A stretch of 54,468 nucleotides of DNA from a bacterium (GCA_030647005.1 JAUSKG010000008.1:1-54468); one strand, 5' to 3'; counted from the stretch's first letter, positions 1 through 9,845 are shown. The notes: a model not told the origin generated them from the sequence alone. Numbers and translations: made by a program.

Positions 1-15
1 AGTCGCCCACACCCT

Positions 16-76
16 CGGATGGAGGTCTAAAGACCTCCGCTACAATCTTTGACGCTCACGCGCCAGCCGCGGAGAG
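16..76. repeat. Dispersed intergenic repeat, family A (copy 1)
   Basis: A palindrome (GGAGGTCT aa AGACCTCC) followed by GCTAC is joined, through AATCTTTG, to a second module reading GCTCACGCGCCAGCC. The same two modules recur at 42516-42570 (in the other order, as if cut from a tandem unit), and the second module recurs on the opposite strand at about 51052-51092. Degenerate palindromes ending in GTAGCGG lie at 13831-13899. It directly precedes the first gene and may serve as a hairpin. Confidence 0.7.
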
Positions 77-88
77 AGAAGATCCATT

Positions 89-1309
89 ATGTCCGAACGT
101 CCCCCCTCCGAATCCCCCCGCTCCCACATTGCCAGGGAAAACCTCCCCCGCGAGGTCCGTTCCTACGTCCGCAACCTCGAACAGCAAATCCGAGACCACT
201 TCCGCTCCCTCGGATACCAAGGACCCCTCACGAACATTGATGAGGTGGAAACCGCCGTCGCCTCCCTCCGCACCACCGCCACCCCCCGCGACCTCCCGAG
301 CATCACCCACCTCACCACCCTCTCCCACGCCCTCTCCGAGGCATACCGCACGGGAACCATCCCCGAATCCGAATCCTTCTCCCTCCCCATCACCGCAACC
401 GTCCTCCCCCATGAGGACTCCGCCTCCTCCTTTGAGGCAGAGCGCGAGATCACCCTCGATCTCCAAGAAATCCTCGACTCCTCCCTCACCTTCCTCCAGG
501 ACAAAGCCCCACCATCCTGGGTATCCTCCCTAGAAGAAGAGTTCCCCACAGGCCTCCGCCTTACCCCCGAGCAGCGCGAAACCATCAAAACCGCTATCGA
601 GCACGGCTTCACGAGCGCGATCCTCCTCCCCGATGCCAAAACCCAAGGCATCACCCCCACCCCCGAGCACCCGGAAACCCTCGAGGACACCACGAATCAC
701 CTCCTGAACACCTGCTCCAACGCCGATGGCGCTCATCCTGTCCCAGGACTCCCCACCAATGACCCCGATGGCCAGTACGCCGCTCCCTACCTCAGAGGCG
801 AAACCCTCAAAACCCCCACCCTCCCACCGGAAACCACCCCCATCGAGAATACCGACCCTCCCCACACGAGAACCGTCCCCCAACGTACCCGCCCCTACCT
901 CCTCCTCTACCGCAAGGATGGCATCCTCCCCGAGACGAGAAACCAGACCTTCCCCCAGTGTGAGACCATCCTCACACAGCGCGCCACGGACTGGAACCTC
1001 CCCACGCTCACCGGCTTCACCACCCTGGAGCACCTCCTCATCCAGCGCAAGGAGACCGAAGCCCGTGCTCCGCTCGCCCCCACAGAGCGCACCGCACAGT
1101 ACGGTGATCCCCGAGTCCACGGCTTTGATATGTGGAGCACCCAACCCGATGACTCCCGTTGGGCCTGGAATCTCGACTCCCGCGTGTCGGGTGGTTGCGC
1201 GGGTGGCTATTGGAGCTCGGGCACGCGGCAGTCGGGTCTCGTCTGGGATGATGCGGTGCGTCGGCTTGTGGCGCTCGGCGCGCGCCCCGCGGTCGTTGTG
1301 GAGCTTTGA
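89..1309 (+). CDS. Unknown protein with DGR-target-like variable C-terminus
   Basis: This is a 406-residue protein of unknown function with no signal peptide or membrane segment. The first ~350 residues are Pro/Thr/Glu-rich and match nothing I recognise. The last ~60 residues look different: they carry RWAWNLDSRVSGG, GGYWSSGTRQSGLVW and the ending RRLVALGARPAVVVEL, rich in Trp, Gly, Ser and Arg. That resembles the C-type-lectin-like variable ends of diversity-generating-retroelement (DGR) target proteins. Many codons at the odd positions end in C or T (gac, tcc, ggt, tgc, ggc, tat, agc, gat), as expected if they derive from mutated AAY codons. The coding strand is extremely C-rich up to about 1160 and abruptly G/T-rich afterwards. 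No reverse transcriptase or template repeat lies in the window, so the DGR link is inference. The start ATG follows GAGAGAGAAG, a weak SD. Confidence 0.7.
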   Translation: MSERPPSESPRSHIARENLPREVRSYVRNLEQQIRDHFRSLGYQGPLTNIDEVETAVASLRTTATPRDLPSITHLTTLSHALSEAYRTGTIPESESFSLPITATVLPHEDSASSFEAEREITLDLQEILDSSLTFLQDKAPPSWVSSLEEEFPTGLRLTPEQRETIKTAIEHGFTSAILLPDAKTQGITPTPEHPETLEDTTNHLLNTCSNADGAHPVPGLPTNDPDGQYAAPYLRGETLKTPTLPPETTPIENTDPPHTRTVPQRTRPYLLLYRKDGILPETRNQTFPQCETILTQRATDWNLPTLTGFTTLEHLLIQRKETEARAPLAPTERTAQYGDPRVHGFDMWSTQPDDSRWAWNLDSRVSGGCAGGYWSSGTRQSGLVWDDAVRRLVALGARPAVVVEL

Positions 1310-1316
1310 TCTGGTG

Positions 1317-1408
1317 TCATTGCGAGGGAGTCCCGAGGCAAGCTCGGGATTCCGGCTTGCTTCCATCTCGCAACGTCGGAATCCGCGACTGAAGCAATCC
1401 CGGCCATC
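1317..1408. repeat. Dispersed repeat, family B (GTCATTGCGAG...GCAATCCCGGCC)
   Basis: It begins GTCATTGCGAGGGAGTCCCG and ends GAAGCAATCCCGGCC, with an internal inverted repeat (CCCGAGGCAAGCTCGGG). The same ends recur at 4277-4360 and, several times, at 47091-47300. This type of intergenic repeat is common in high-GC bacterial genomes. It sits just after the first gene's stop. Confidence 0.75.
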
Positions 1409-1459
1409 CAAGGTCGCGCGCGTCATCTCTCTCTACTCTTCATTATTCTTCAGCACCCT

Positions 1460-2428
1460 ATGACCACCACCAGTAAGCCCGGGCCCAAGGAAGTCGTCCT
1501 CCAGCTCTTCGTCATTGTCACGCTCTACGTTATTGCCGTTGAGGTGGGGATCCTCCTCCACCAGCTCATCAACGCGTGGATTTCGGATGTCGCGGCGGAT
1601 GCGTATCGCAACCCGATCGAGTACATGAGCCCGCTGCGCCACGCGATTGCGATGCTCATTGTCTTTGTTCCAATCCACGCATGGGCGCGGCGAGCACTCC
1701 ACCGGCTCGTTGATACGTCTGAGGCGGTCCGCGAGCTTCGGTCACGCCGATGGCTCGGGTACTTCACGATCGCCATCGCCGCACTCATCCTCGCGGGTGA
1801 TCTCGTCGCAGTCATCAACCGGTTCCTCGATGGTGAACTCACGTTGCGCTTTGGCCTCAAGGCCATTGCGATCCTCGTCATCGCCGCCGTCGTGCTGTGG
1901 TACGAGCGCGCGGAACTTCACCGCGACACAAAACCAGCACTCCATCGGACGATGCACGGTGTGGGCATCGGTGCACTCGTCGTCATCAGCGTCGCGCTCG
2001 TCGCAGGATTCACCGTTGCCGGTGCCCCACGCTCCGCGCGGAGTGTAAAGATTGATGAGCAGCGCGCAAACCACCTCATGAGCATCCAGCAAGAAATCGT
2101 CGCGTACTGGGATCTCCGCCGCGTGCGCCCCGCGCGACTCGAAGACCTCAACGACCCCATCCGCGGGTACGCGCTGCCCATTGATCCGGAGACCGGCGCA
2201 TCGTACGAGTACGAGGTGCGCGGCGATCTCTCGTTCTCGCTCTGTGGGACATTCACGACCGATACACTCACGAGCGCTACTCCCACTCCGCAGCTCCCAC
2301 GCAGCGTGTACGGAGACGTTACCGCACAGTACTGGCAGCACGCGCAGGGCCGACACTGCTTCGAACGCACCATTGATCCCACGCGCTACCCCACACCGGA
2401 CTTTATCTCGAAACCACCGATCTACTAA
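1460..2428 (+). CDS. DUF5671 domain membrane protein
   Basis: A 322-residue membrane protein. The N-terminal ~200 residues hold five or six hydrophobic segments, including VVLQLFVIVTLYVIAVEVGI, a stretch after HAIAMLIVFVPIH, and IGALVVISVALVAGF. This arrangement matches the DUF5671 family, frequent in Patescibacteria and of unknown function. The last ~120 residues form a soluble tail starting near RSVKIDEQRANHLMSIQQEI. That tail contains YALPIDPETGASYEYEV, reminiscent of periplasmic pseudopilin-like tails, and two cysteines that could pair outside the cell. Its last four bases overlap the end of the convergent DUF167 gene. The start follows an intergenic repeat with no clear SD. Confidence 0.8.
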   Translation: MTTTSKPGPKEVVLQLFVIVTLYVIAVEVGILLHQLINAWISDVAADAYRNPIEYMSPLRHAIAMLIVFVPIHAWARRALHRLVDTSEAVRELRSRRWLGYFTIAIAALILAGDLVAVINRFLDGELTLRFGLKAIAILVIAAVVLWYERAELHRDTKPALHRTMHGVGIGALVVISVALVAGFTVAGAPRSARSVKIDEQRANHLMSIQQEIVAYWDLRRVRPARLEDLNDPIRGYALPIDPETGASYEYEVRGDLSFSLCGTFTTDTLTSATPTPQLPRSVYGDVTAQYWQHAQGRHCFERTIDPTRYPTPDFISKPPIY

Positions 2429-2667
2429 GCGGGTCGGTGGTTTTCGATGCGTACGATTTTCTCGCGTCCGAGTGCGCCGCGCATGATCGAGAGTTGCCAA
2501 CGCTTGCACCCGAGGTGCTCCGCGAGAAGCGCGATGAGTCGCTCGTTCGCCTTGCCGTCCGCAGGCGGCGCATCAACCCACGCGCGGTACTCGTTGCCGG
2601 AGACGTGCTCCACGCTCCCGCGCTTCGCGTTCGGCTGCACGTGGACCCGAATGGTGCGGATGTTCAC
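2425..2667 (-). CDS. DUF167 (YggU-like) protein
   Basis: An 80-residue protein of the DUF167/YggU family. It has the family's typical beginning (IRVHVQPNAKRGSVE) and the diagnostic DAPPADGKANERLIALLAEH segment around residues 32-51. Length fits the family (70-100 residues). Function is not established in the family. It starts with GTG, and this GTGA overlaps the stop of the upstream membrane protein gene, so the two are probably translationally coupled. Confidence 0.88.
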   Translation of the reverse strand: MNIRTIRVHVQPNAKRGSVEHVSGNEYRAWVDAPPADGKANERLIALLAEHLGCKRWQLSIMRGALGREKIVRIENHRPA

Positions 2668-3149
2668 AGGAGGACACGAAAGACCCCGATGAAAAATGAG
2701 AGTGCCGCGAATTGTGTCACCATCCCCAGTGCAAACGGTGTCTCAAAACGAATGATGTCCACGTGAATCCAATCGTGGATACGCTTGAACTCCGCAAGTG
2801 GACGCACGCGCGGAAGCAACGCACCTAGGCCCTGTCCCACATCCGGCAACACCCCGCCAACGATACCGGCGAGCACCGACCACGTCGGCAACGTCACCCA
2901 TGGCATGAGGAGCCACGCGAGCACGCCGAGCATGATCACGCCATCCACGCACGCCAATCGTATGAGGAACCGCACCTCCTCACGGTGCGTGCACGTCGCA
3001 CCCGCGCACGGCGGCGCGAGGTTCTCATCACCATGCGGAATGATATCGAGTGTGAAGTGCGAGATCACCCCAAAGAGAAACCCGAGAATCGGGTTGCCCG
3101 TGAGCGCGCCAACGGCCGCGCCTGCGGTTGCGTGCACCGTAAGAAACAT
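2664..3149 (-). CDS. DUF457-like membrane protein (metal-dependent hydrolase-like)
   Basis: A 161-residue membrane protein with about four hydrophobic segments. Residues around 30-40 read SHFTLDIIPHGDE and a later stretch has KRIHDWIHVD. The His/Asp motif SHxxLDxxPH at the end of a membrane helix resembles the LexA-binding, membrane-bound metal-dependent hydrolase group (DUF457/YdjM-like). Catalytic activity is unproven for that group. It is the first gene of a two-gene unit with the DUF167 gene. Upstream (3150-3356) lie only family C repeats. Confidence 0.65.
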   Translation of the reverse strand: MFLTVHATAGAAVGALTGNPILGFLFGVISHFTLDIIPHGDENLAPPCAGATCTHREEVRFLIRLACVDGVIMLGVLAWLLMPWVTLPTWSVLAGIVGGVLPDVGQGLGALLPRVRPLAEFKRIHDWIHVDIIRFETPFALGMVTQFAALSFFIGVFRVLL

Positions 3150-3192
3150 AGTTCGGGAGCGTAAAAAGATGCGTCATTTTGGGTCCACTTCC

Positions 3193-3352
3193 GTCATTTC
3201 GAGCGGAGCGGGAGCGAAGTCGAGAAATCTTGTTGAGCAGTAGGATGGTGCTTGTACTGTTGGATGAGATTTCTCCACTCCCTCGAAAACTCGGTCGGTC
3301 GAAATGACGGAAGGGGGAGGATTGCGGACTCACTCGGTCGAAATGACGAGGA
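3193..3352. repeat. Dispersed repeat, family C, inverted pair (CGTCATTTCGA...GAGAAATCT)
   Basis: One copy reads GTCATTTCGAGCGGAGCG and ends GAGAAATCT near 3231. A second, inverted copy starts GAGATTTCTCCACTCCCTCG near 3266 and holds GGTCGAAATGACG twice. Related copies end the window at 54391-54468. The whole 3150-3356 gap is occupied by this repeat and no gene is visible in it. Confidence 0.75.
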
Positions 3353-3356
3353 GGAT

Positions 3357-4280
3357 TCATTCGACGATCATCATTTCTACGATTACCTTATCCACCGGAT
3401 GGTCGCGCTGATCGCGCTCGACTTGCTCGATCGTATCCACCACTTCCATACCCACAACGACGCGACCGAACACCGTATGCTTACCGTCGAGCCACGGCGT
3501 TGCGTCGGCGGTGACAATAAAGAACTGGCTCCCGTTCGTGTCCGGGCCGCTGTTCGCCATGGCGAGCGTGCCCCGCACGATCTTCCGCGCATTGATCTCA
3601 TCCGCGAACATTTCTCCCGGTCCGCCGGTACCGTGCATACGGAAGTCATCTGGCTGCGTCCGCGTGAGCGGGTCGCCACCCTGGATCATGAAGTCGGGAA
3701 TCACACGGTGGAACTGCGTTCCGTTGTAGAAGCCCGCGCGCGCGAGCGTGAGGAAGTTCGCGACGGTCTTCGGCGCATCATCTGCGTAGAGCTCGATCTC
3801 GATGCTGCCGTAGTTCGTGCGGAGGGTTACGGTCGGGAGTACTGCTGCTGACATAGATACGATGGCATCACTGAAACGGATCGGTACGCGAACGAGATGG
3901 AGCTCGCGTCCGTCCTTGGCTGAGGATTCATACGCTTCGAGGTAGCCGGTGTCCGTCGTCGGCGACGTGTACGCAATCGTCGCATCCCACGGCCCGGGTG
4001 CGGTGTACTCCGGTGCGTACGCCGTCGTGAACGTCCGCGCGAGCGTTTTTCCATGCATGTCCACCACGCGGAGCGCAATCGTATTCTCAAATGCGATTCC
4101 CAAGCCGCTCGCTACAATGGGGCTCGCGACAAACGCATCGCGCTCCGGCGTTGTAATGGTGATCGGAACCCACGTCGCCGTTGGGGGAACCTCCGGAGCC
4201 GGTGCGGTCGCGGTTGGTGGCACCGCACTCCCGCACCCCGCACCGACAAACACGAGTACACCCAACACAACGCTTGTCAT
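3357..4280 (-). CDS. Lipoprotein: Gmad2 domain fused to cyclophilin-type prolyl isomerase
   Basis: A predicted exported lipoprotein of 307 residues. From the chosen ATG the signal peptide [16 protein letters not shown] ends in a lipobox (VGAG/C). Residues ~35-135 form a Gmad2-like immunoglobulin fold: [28 protein letters not shown], then [17 protein letters not shown]. Residues ~145-307 are a cyclophilin peptidyl-prolyl cis-trans isomerase: [18 protein letters not shown], then [15 protein letters not shown] with the catalytic Arg, then NGSQFFIVT and [12 protein letters not shown]. It likely folds proteins on the outer face of the membrane. An in-frame upstream ATG at 4394 would add 38 residues, but those are encoded by a dispersed repeat and would hide the signal peptide, so I reject it. 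The start codon itself lies at the edge of that repeat and has no SD. Confidence 0.88.
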   Translation of the reverse strand: MTSVVLGVLVFVGAGCGSAVPPTATAPAPEVPPTATWVPITITTPERDAFVASPIVASGLGIAFENTIALRVVDMHGKTLARTFTTAYAPEYTAPGPWDATIAYTSPTTDTGYLEAYESSAKDGRELHLVRVPIRFSDAIVSMSAAVLPTVTLRTNYGSIEIELYADDAPKTVANFLTLARAGFYNGTQFHRVIPDFMIQGGDPLTRTQPDDFRMHGTGGPGEMFADEINARKIVRGTLAMANSGPDTNGSQFFIVTADATPWLDGKHTVFGRVVVGMEVVDTIEQVERDQRDHPVDKVIVEMMIVE

Positions 4281-4360
4281 TGCGAGCCGAATCCGTGAGG
4301 CGTGGCAATCCCGGCCACTTGGTTGAACGGGATTGCCGCGTCGAGGACTCCTCGCAATGA
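4277..4360. repeat. Dispersed repeat, family B (copy at lipoprotein start)
   Basis: It begins GTCATTGCGAGCCGAATCCG, passes through GGCAATCCCGGCC, and returns as GGGATTGCCGCGTCGAGGAC then CTCCTCGCAATGACA, giving an inverted arrangement of the same ends seen at 47091-47300. Its left edge supplies the ATG of the lipoprotein gene on the minus strand. Confidence 0.8.
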
Positions 4361-4444
4361 CACCAGTATGGAGTTTGAAGGGTACTCTATCCATAGTCCA
4401 TCTCAGTGTATCAATGTATTAATGCACCACGAAGCGAAACCCCG

Positions 4445-4876
4445 CTACCCCCGCTTCCTATACTTCAACGCAACGCGGTGCTTGGCGAGCTCGCGCTCGA
4501 GCGCGGCGGCCGTCGCGGCAAACGCGGTGTCGTCTGCAAAGCGCTTCTCCGCGAGTGCCTGGCGCGCACGCTCACGCGCCGCTTCGATGGCAACGATATC
4601 CAATTCCTCCACGCGGATGGCCTCGTCTGCGAGAATCGCAATGCGCCCACCCGTCGCTCCCGAATCCCCCGGGAGCACTTCAATGAACCCACCGGCGATG
4701 ACCATCGGCTCCTCTTTTCCATCGCGAACGATGCGCAACTCACCTGGCTTGAGCTCCGCCACATAGGGAATGTGATGCGGAAGCACGGTGATCTCCCCCT
4801 CCGTGGTCTGGAGGGTCACCTGATCAATCGCCGCGTCGTACACCGTTTTCTCGGGTGTGATGATGGAGAGCGTCAT
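4445..4876 (-). CDS. atpC: F1Fo ATP synthase epsilon subunit
   Basis: The epsilon subunit (143 residues) of the F1 central stalk, which couples rotation and can inhibit ATP hydrolysis. The N-terminal beta sandwich is typical: MTLSIITPEKTVYDAAIDQV, then TTEGEITVLPHHIPYVAELK. The C-terminal helical hairpin (IEAARERARQALAEKRF onward) is present. Family members start at MxLxIxTPE, so the second of two adjacent ATGs (4879, 4876) is used. Upstream in-frame residues come from a low-complexity AGCTGCAAGCTGCAAG repeat. It is separated from atpD by ~540 bases that contain an RNA gene on the opposite strand, so it probably needs its own promoter. A TAAAAT box near 4945 is possible. Confidence 0.93.
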   Translation of the reverse strand: MTLSIITPEKTVYDAAIDQVTLQTTEGEITVLPHHIPYVAELKPGELRIVRDGKEEPMVIAGGFIEVLPGDSGATGGRIAILADEAIRVEELDIVAIEAARERARQALAEKRFADDTAFAATAAALERELAKHRVALKYRKRG

Positions 4877-4959
4877 CATAAGCTGCAGGCCGACAGCTGC
4901 AAGCTGCAAGCGTTTAGGTCACATTCTGTGCTCAATGGAGCCATTTTATTCTGACCCAC

Positions 4960-4988
4960 TTGACATTGGAGCAAAACCGTGCTATCGT
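4960..4988 (+). promoter_or_regulatory. Promoter of the structured RNA gene
   Basis: TTGACA (4960-4965), 17-bp spacer, TATCGT (4983-4988). The predicted start near 4994 coincides exactly with the first base of a 13-bp helix in the transcript, which supports the assignment. Confidence 0.7.
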
Positions 4989-4993
4989 ATATA

Positions 4994-5362
4994 GTTGTGG
5001 TGTGGACCAGAGGTGTCGTGGGGTGTTTGCTGAACCCCTCAAGTTGTAGACGCCGGAGGGGCGTTTGCTAAGCCCCTCTCCACACCGCAACATCCCTACA
5101 ACTGCAGAGGCCGGGCAGATGGTGGCGCGTCACGCAGGGAGGAAGCCCTCGAAAGGCAACACCAGCAGTGCGACGGGCCCAAAACCGCACTGCGCCTCTC
5201 CGCGAATAGTCGTCGGCACAACCGCGAGTCCGTAAATGGTGGCGGCTCTCCAAGTGCATAACGACGGCGCGCGCCTCCTGCCCCGCCTCAACCTCCTTCG
5301 GTGCTCACGCACCAAGCAACACCGGAGCACTCGTCCCTCGTGACGAGTGCTCTTCCCTTTGT
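4994..5362 (+). ncRNA. Structured RNA of unknown class between atpD and atpC
   Basis: About 370 nt with no convincing ORF but its own promoter and terminator, transcribed against the atp operon. Its 5' domain is closed by a 13-bp helix: GTTGTGGTGTGGA (4994-5006) with TCCACACCGCAAC (5079-5091), one G-U pair. Inside, GGTGTC (5012-5017) pairs with GACGCC (5049-5054). Two hairpins follow with almost identical 9-nt loops: GGGGT/ACCCC with loop GTTTGCTGA (5020-5038) and AGGGGC/GCCCCT with loop GTTTGCTAA (5057-5077). AGTTGTAG (5042-5049) can also pair with CTACAACT (5096-5103), suggesting a pseudoknot or switch. The 3' part holds further hairpins (e.g. GGTGC TCAC GCACC). Conserved blocks of RNase P RNA, tmRNA and SRP RNA were looked for and not found. 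The class is unknown. Confidence 0.6.
5326..5362 (+). terminator. Terminator of the structured RNA gene
   Basis: Stem AGCACTCGT / ACGAGTGCT (5326-5334 with 5343-5351), 8-nt loop, followed by CTTCCCTTTGTG. The remaining 50 bases to the atpD stop show nothing further. Confidence 0.65.
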
Positions 5363-5413
5363 GAAACGCTCATCCTGATACCACTACTCCCTAGCTTACT
5401 ATCCCCTAGCTCA

Positions 5414-6820
<1,407 letters not shown>

Positions 6821-6841
6821 CTATCTGCGCAGCGATCTCCC

Positions 6842-7762
6842 TCAGTGTGCGAGCGCAGCACTCCCCGCGCTGATTTCTGCAATTTCTTGGGTGATGACGG
6901 CCTGCCGCGCGCGGTTGAATGACAGCGAGAGCGCGTCAATCATCTCCGATGCCGCATCCGATGCGCTCCGCATGGCCACCATGCGCGCGGAGTGCTCCGA
7001 TGCGCCGGTGTCCAGGTACGCCTGGTACACCTGGAGCTCCACGAGTCGCGGCAGCATCGTCGAGAGCACTGCGTGCGGGCTTGGCTCCATGAGGATGGTC
7101 GTGGCACCGCGTGCGCTGGGTGCGCGCTCCGCATTTGCCGGTACGCCCGCCTGCGGCCCGAGCTCCGCGAATCGCTGGAGCGGGAGGAGTGTACGGACGA
7201 TCGGCCGCTGTTGGAGTGCCGACATGAAGTCCGTGAACGCGATGCGGACGCTGGTCACCTCCCCGCGCGTGAACGCGTCCATGGCAAGCCGCGCGGCCGG
7301 ACGGAGCTCTGCAATCTTTGGCGCGACGCTCTTGTCCGTGAACGATGCGACGAGCTCCCAGCCCTGACGCTTGATGAACTGCTCGGCCTTCTTCCCGATG
7401 GTGACAAACTGCACCCGCTGCTCTGCACGCTCCCGCACGTCGCGCTGGAGTGTCCGGAAGAGCTGTGCGTTGAACCCGCCGCAGAGTCCTCGATCCGATG
7501 CCATGACCATATACAGCACGCCGGCATCCGCGTGCGCACCGTCTGATGCCTGCCGGAGGAGCGGGTGCATCGCTTCTGTCACCACCCCCGTGAGCGATGT
7601 CACCATCTCCCACGCGAGATGCGCGTACGCGCGGGACTGCAACGCTGCGGCGACCGCGCGGCGCATCTTTGCCGCCGCGACCATCTCCATGGCGCTGGTG
7701 ATCTTTCGCGTGTTCTGGACGGACGTAATCCGCCGCCTGATGAGTCGGGGTGATACGGCCAT
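6842..7762 (-). CDS. atpG: F1Fo ATP synthase gamma subunit
   Basis: The rotating central stalk of F1 (306 residues, usual 285-300). The N-terminal helix is diagnostic: LIRRRITSVQNTRKITSAME, followed by MVAAAKMRRA. The C-terminal helix ends with ASEMIDALSLSFNRARQAVI then TQEIAEISAGSAAL, matching the family (ITxEIxEIxxGAxAL). It starts 8 bases after the atpA stop, in the operon order A-G-D. No clear SD precedes it. Confidence 0.95.
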   Translation of the reverse strand: MAVSPRLIRRRITSVQNTRKITSAMEMVAAAKMRRAVAAALQSRAYAHLAWEMVTSLTGVVTEAMHPLLRQASDGAHADAGVLYMVMASDRGLCGGFNAQLFRTLQRDVRERAEQRVQFVTIGKKAEQFIKRQGWELVASFTDKSVAPKIAELRPAARLAMDAFTRGEVTSVRIAFTDFMSALQQRPIVRTLLPLQRFAELGPQAGVPANAERAPSARGATTILMEPSPHAVLSTMLPRLVELQVYQAYLDTGASEHSARMVAMRSASDAASEMIDALSLSFNRARQAVITQEIAEISAGSAALAH

Positions 7763-7770
7763 AACACCTG

Positions 7771-9300
7771 CTACGCGGCGCGCTCACATTGCGCGCCGTA
7801 CTCCTCGAGCATCGCCTTGAGCTCGTCCTCACGTCCGTCGTCGAGCGTGCCGGACTCCTCGAGTGCCTTCCAGAGGCCGGCGCGCGTATCGCGGAAAAAC
7901 GGTACGAGGCCGGCAATCCACTCCTGCATGCGTGCAAGCGCGATGTGATCTGCGAATCCCTGCGTTCCGGCGTAGACGTAGGCCACTTGGAGTGGGAGCG
8001 GACGCGGTGCGTACTGACCCTGCTTGAGAATCTCCACCAACCGTTGGCCCCGCTCGAGCTGCTTCCGCGTCGTCTCGTCGAGCTCACTCGCAAACTGTGA
8101 GAACGCTTCGAGTTCACGGAACTGCGCGAGTTCGAGGCGAAGCTTCCCTGCCACTTTCTTCATCGCCTTCCGCTGCGCGGCCGATCCCACACGGGACACG
8201 GACAACCCGACGTTCACCGCAGGACGCACACCCTTATAGAAGAGATCCGGCTCGAGGTAGATTTGACCGTCCGTAATCGAGATGACGTTCGTAGGAATAT
8301 ACGCCGACACGTCGCCCGCCTGGGTCTCGATGATGGGTAGTGCGGTGAGCGAGCCGCCACCGTGCGCGTCGCTGAGCTTCGCGGCGCGCTCGAGCAGACG
8401 CGAGTGGAGGTAGAACACGTCTCCTGGGTACGCCTCACGTCCGGGCGGTCGCTTGAGGAGGAGCGAGACCTGTCGGTACGCCCACGCGTGCTTCGAGAGG
8501 TCATCGTACACGACGAGTGCGTCGCGACCCTGCTGCATGAACCACTCGCCGATCGCGCAGCCGGAGAATGGCGCGACGTACCACAGCGCGGCCGGATCGG
8601 ATGCGCCGGCAAGGACGACAACCGTGTACTCCATCGCACCGGCTGCTTCAAGTCGTGCGACGAGTTTTGCTACCTTGGACTCCTTCTGACCGATTGCGAC
8701 GTAGATGCAGGTGAGATCCTTTCCCTTCTGATTGATGATCGTGTCAATGGCGATGGCGGTCTTCCCGGTCTGTCGGTCGCCAATGATGAGCTCCCGCTGC
8801 CCGCGTCCCACGGGGATCATCGCGTCAATCGCCGTGATGCCGGTCTCCACGGGCTGGTGCACGGACTTGCGCGTGATGACGCCGGGCGCCACGCGGTCAA
8901 CGGGAAGCCGCTCCGTAGATGCGATCGGCCCCTTCCCATCCACGGGGTTGCCGAGCGGGTCAACAACGCGACCAACGAACGCCGGGCCGACCGGAACGGA
9001 GAGGACGGTGCCCGTCCCGCGCACGCGATCGCCCTCGCGCACCCCTGCGGTCTCGCCGAGAATGACGCAGCCCACCGCATCGTCGCCGAGGTTCAACGCG
9101 ATGCCCATCGTGGGTTCCCGCTGATCTCCCGACCCCTCGTGCATGAACTCCACCATCTCCGCCGCCATGACGTTACGGAGTCCGGCAACGCGTGCGACGC
9201 CGTCACCAACATCCATGACCGTCCCGACATTCTCGGGGGTCGTGGTGGGCGTGAATGCGGCGATCTGTGCTTTCAGTTGTTCGACGAGCTGGTGGCTCAT
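7771..9300 (-). CDS. atpA: F1Fo ATP synthase alpha subunit
   Basis: The non-catalytic nucleotide-binding subunit of F1 (509 residues from the chosen ATG, typical length). Walker A is GDRQTGKT at residues 174-181. [13 protein letters not shown] precedes it, and later segments [20 protein letters not shown] and [20 protein letters not shown] are family signatures. The start at 9300 gives the normal N-terminus ([15 protein letters not shown]). A longer frame to 9381 would run into atpH and its residues look unlike the family. It lies 14 bases after atpH. Confidence 0.97.
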   Translation of the reverse strand: MSHQLVEQLKAQIAAFTPTTTPENVGTVMDVGDGVARVAGLRNVMAAEMVEFMHEGSGDQREPTMGIALNLGDDAVGCVILGETAGVREGDRVRGTGTVLSVPVGPAFVGRVVDPLGNPVDGKGPIASTERLPVDRVAPGVITRKSVHQPVETGITAIDAMIPVGRGQRELIIGDRQTGKTAIAIDTIINQKGKDLTCIYVAIGQKESKVAKLVARLEAAGAMEYTVVVLAGASDPAALWYVAPFSGCAIGEWFMQQGRDALVVYDDLSKHAWAYRQVSLLLKRPPGREAYPGDVFYLHSRLLERAAKLSDAHGGGSLTALPIIETQAGDVSAYIPTNVISITDGQIYLEPDLFYKGVRPAVNVGLSVSRVGSAAQRKAMKKVAGKLRLELAQFRELEAFSQFASELDETTRKQLERGQRLVEILKQGQYAPRPLPLQVAYVYAGTQGFADHIALARMQEWIAGLVPFFRDTRAGLWKALEESGTLDDGREDELKAMLEEYGAQCERAA

Positions 9301-9314
9301 AAGATGTGAGAGGT

Positions 9315-9845
9315 CTAGCGCGTGTGGAGCGCGAGGTGGCGACGGATCCTCCGGAATCGTCCGGCAACTGTTCCGTCCCAAAGACGCGAGTCATTGATGA
9401 GCACGCGCAGACCGCCGATGATGGCGCGATCCTCGGTGAATTCCGCGCGCACCTCACCGCCAAGCTGCTCGCGGAGCTGTGTAACGATGCGCTCCTGTTG
9501 CTCCGTGCGGAGTGGGATGGCACTCGTCACCATTGCATGCACTACGCCGCCACGCTCGCGCGCGCTCGAGATGATCGCGCGGAGGAGCGACAACGCACGC
9601 CGTGTGACGAGCATCCGGATGACCGCGAACGCGTGCGTACTCACGCGATCCTGTACGACGCCGCGGATCACCTGCTCCCGCTGCGCGCTCGACACACCGC
9701 TCCGCGAGAAAAATGCCGCAATCGCCGGTTCCCGTTCAAGTATTCCCGCGAACGTTTCGAGATCGCCCACTGCACGGTCGAAGCTCGCAGCGTCTCCCGC
9801 GAACTCCCCGAGTGCGCGCGCGTAGTGTGTTGCGGTGATCGTCAC
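9315..9845 (-). CDS. atpH: F1Fo ATP synthase delta subunit
   Basis: The delta subunit (OSCP; 176 residues), which ties the peripheral stalk to the top of F1. It begins [15 protein letters not shown] as the family does (YAxAL). The C-terminal part [20 protein letters not shown] then [19 protein letters not shown] matches the conserved end (DxSIIGGxxIxIGDxxxDGSVxxR). The start is a GTG whose GTGA overlaps the atpF stop, indicating translational coupling. Confidence 0.92.
   Translation of the reverse strand: MTITATHYARALGEFAGDAASFDRAVGDLETFAGILEREPAIAAFFSRSGVSSAQREQVIRGVVQDRVSTHAFAVIRMLVTRRALSLLRAIISSARERGGVVHAMVTSAIPLRTEQQERIVTQLREQLGGEVRAEFTEDRAIIGGLRVLINDSRLWDGTVAGRFRRIRRHLALHTR

Noticed and set aside
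89-1309. Complete diversity-generating retroelement
   Set aside because: No reverse transcriptase, accessory gene or second copy of the C-terminal coding repeat lies within the window, so only the target-like protein is reported.
4281-4394. Longer N-terminus of the cyclophilin lipoprotein
   Set aside because: The extra 38 residues are translated from a dispersed repeat and would bury the signal peptide and lipobox.
4994-5362. RNase P RNA, tmRNA or SRP RNA as the identity of the RNA gene
   Set aside because: The near-universal blocks (GAGGAAAGTCC and ACAGAA of RNase P; tRNA-like ends of tmRNA; the GGAAGGAAGCA-type SRP loop) were not found on either strand.
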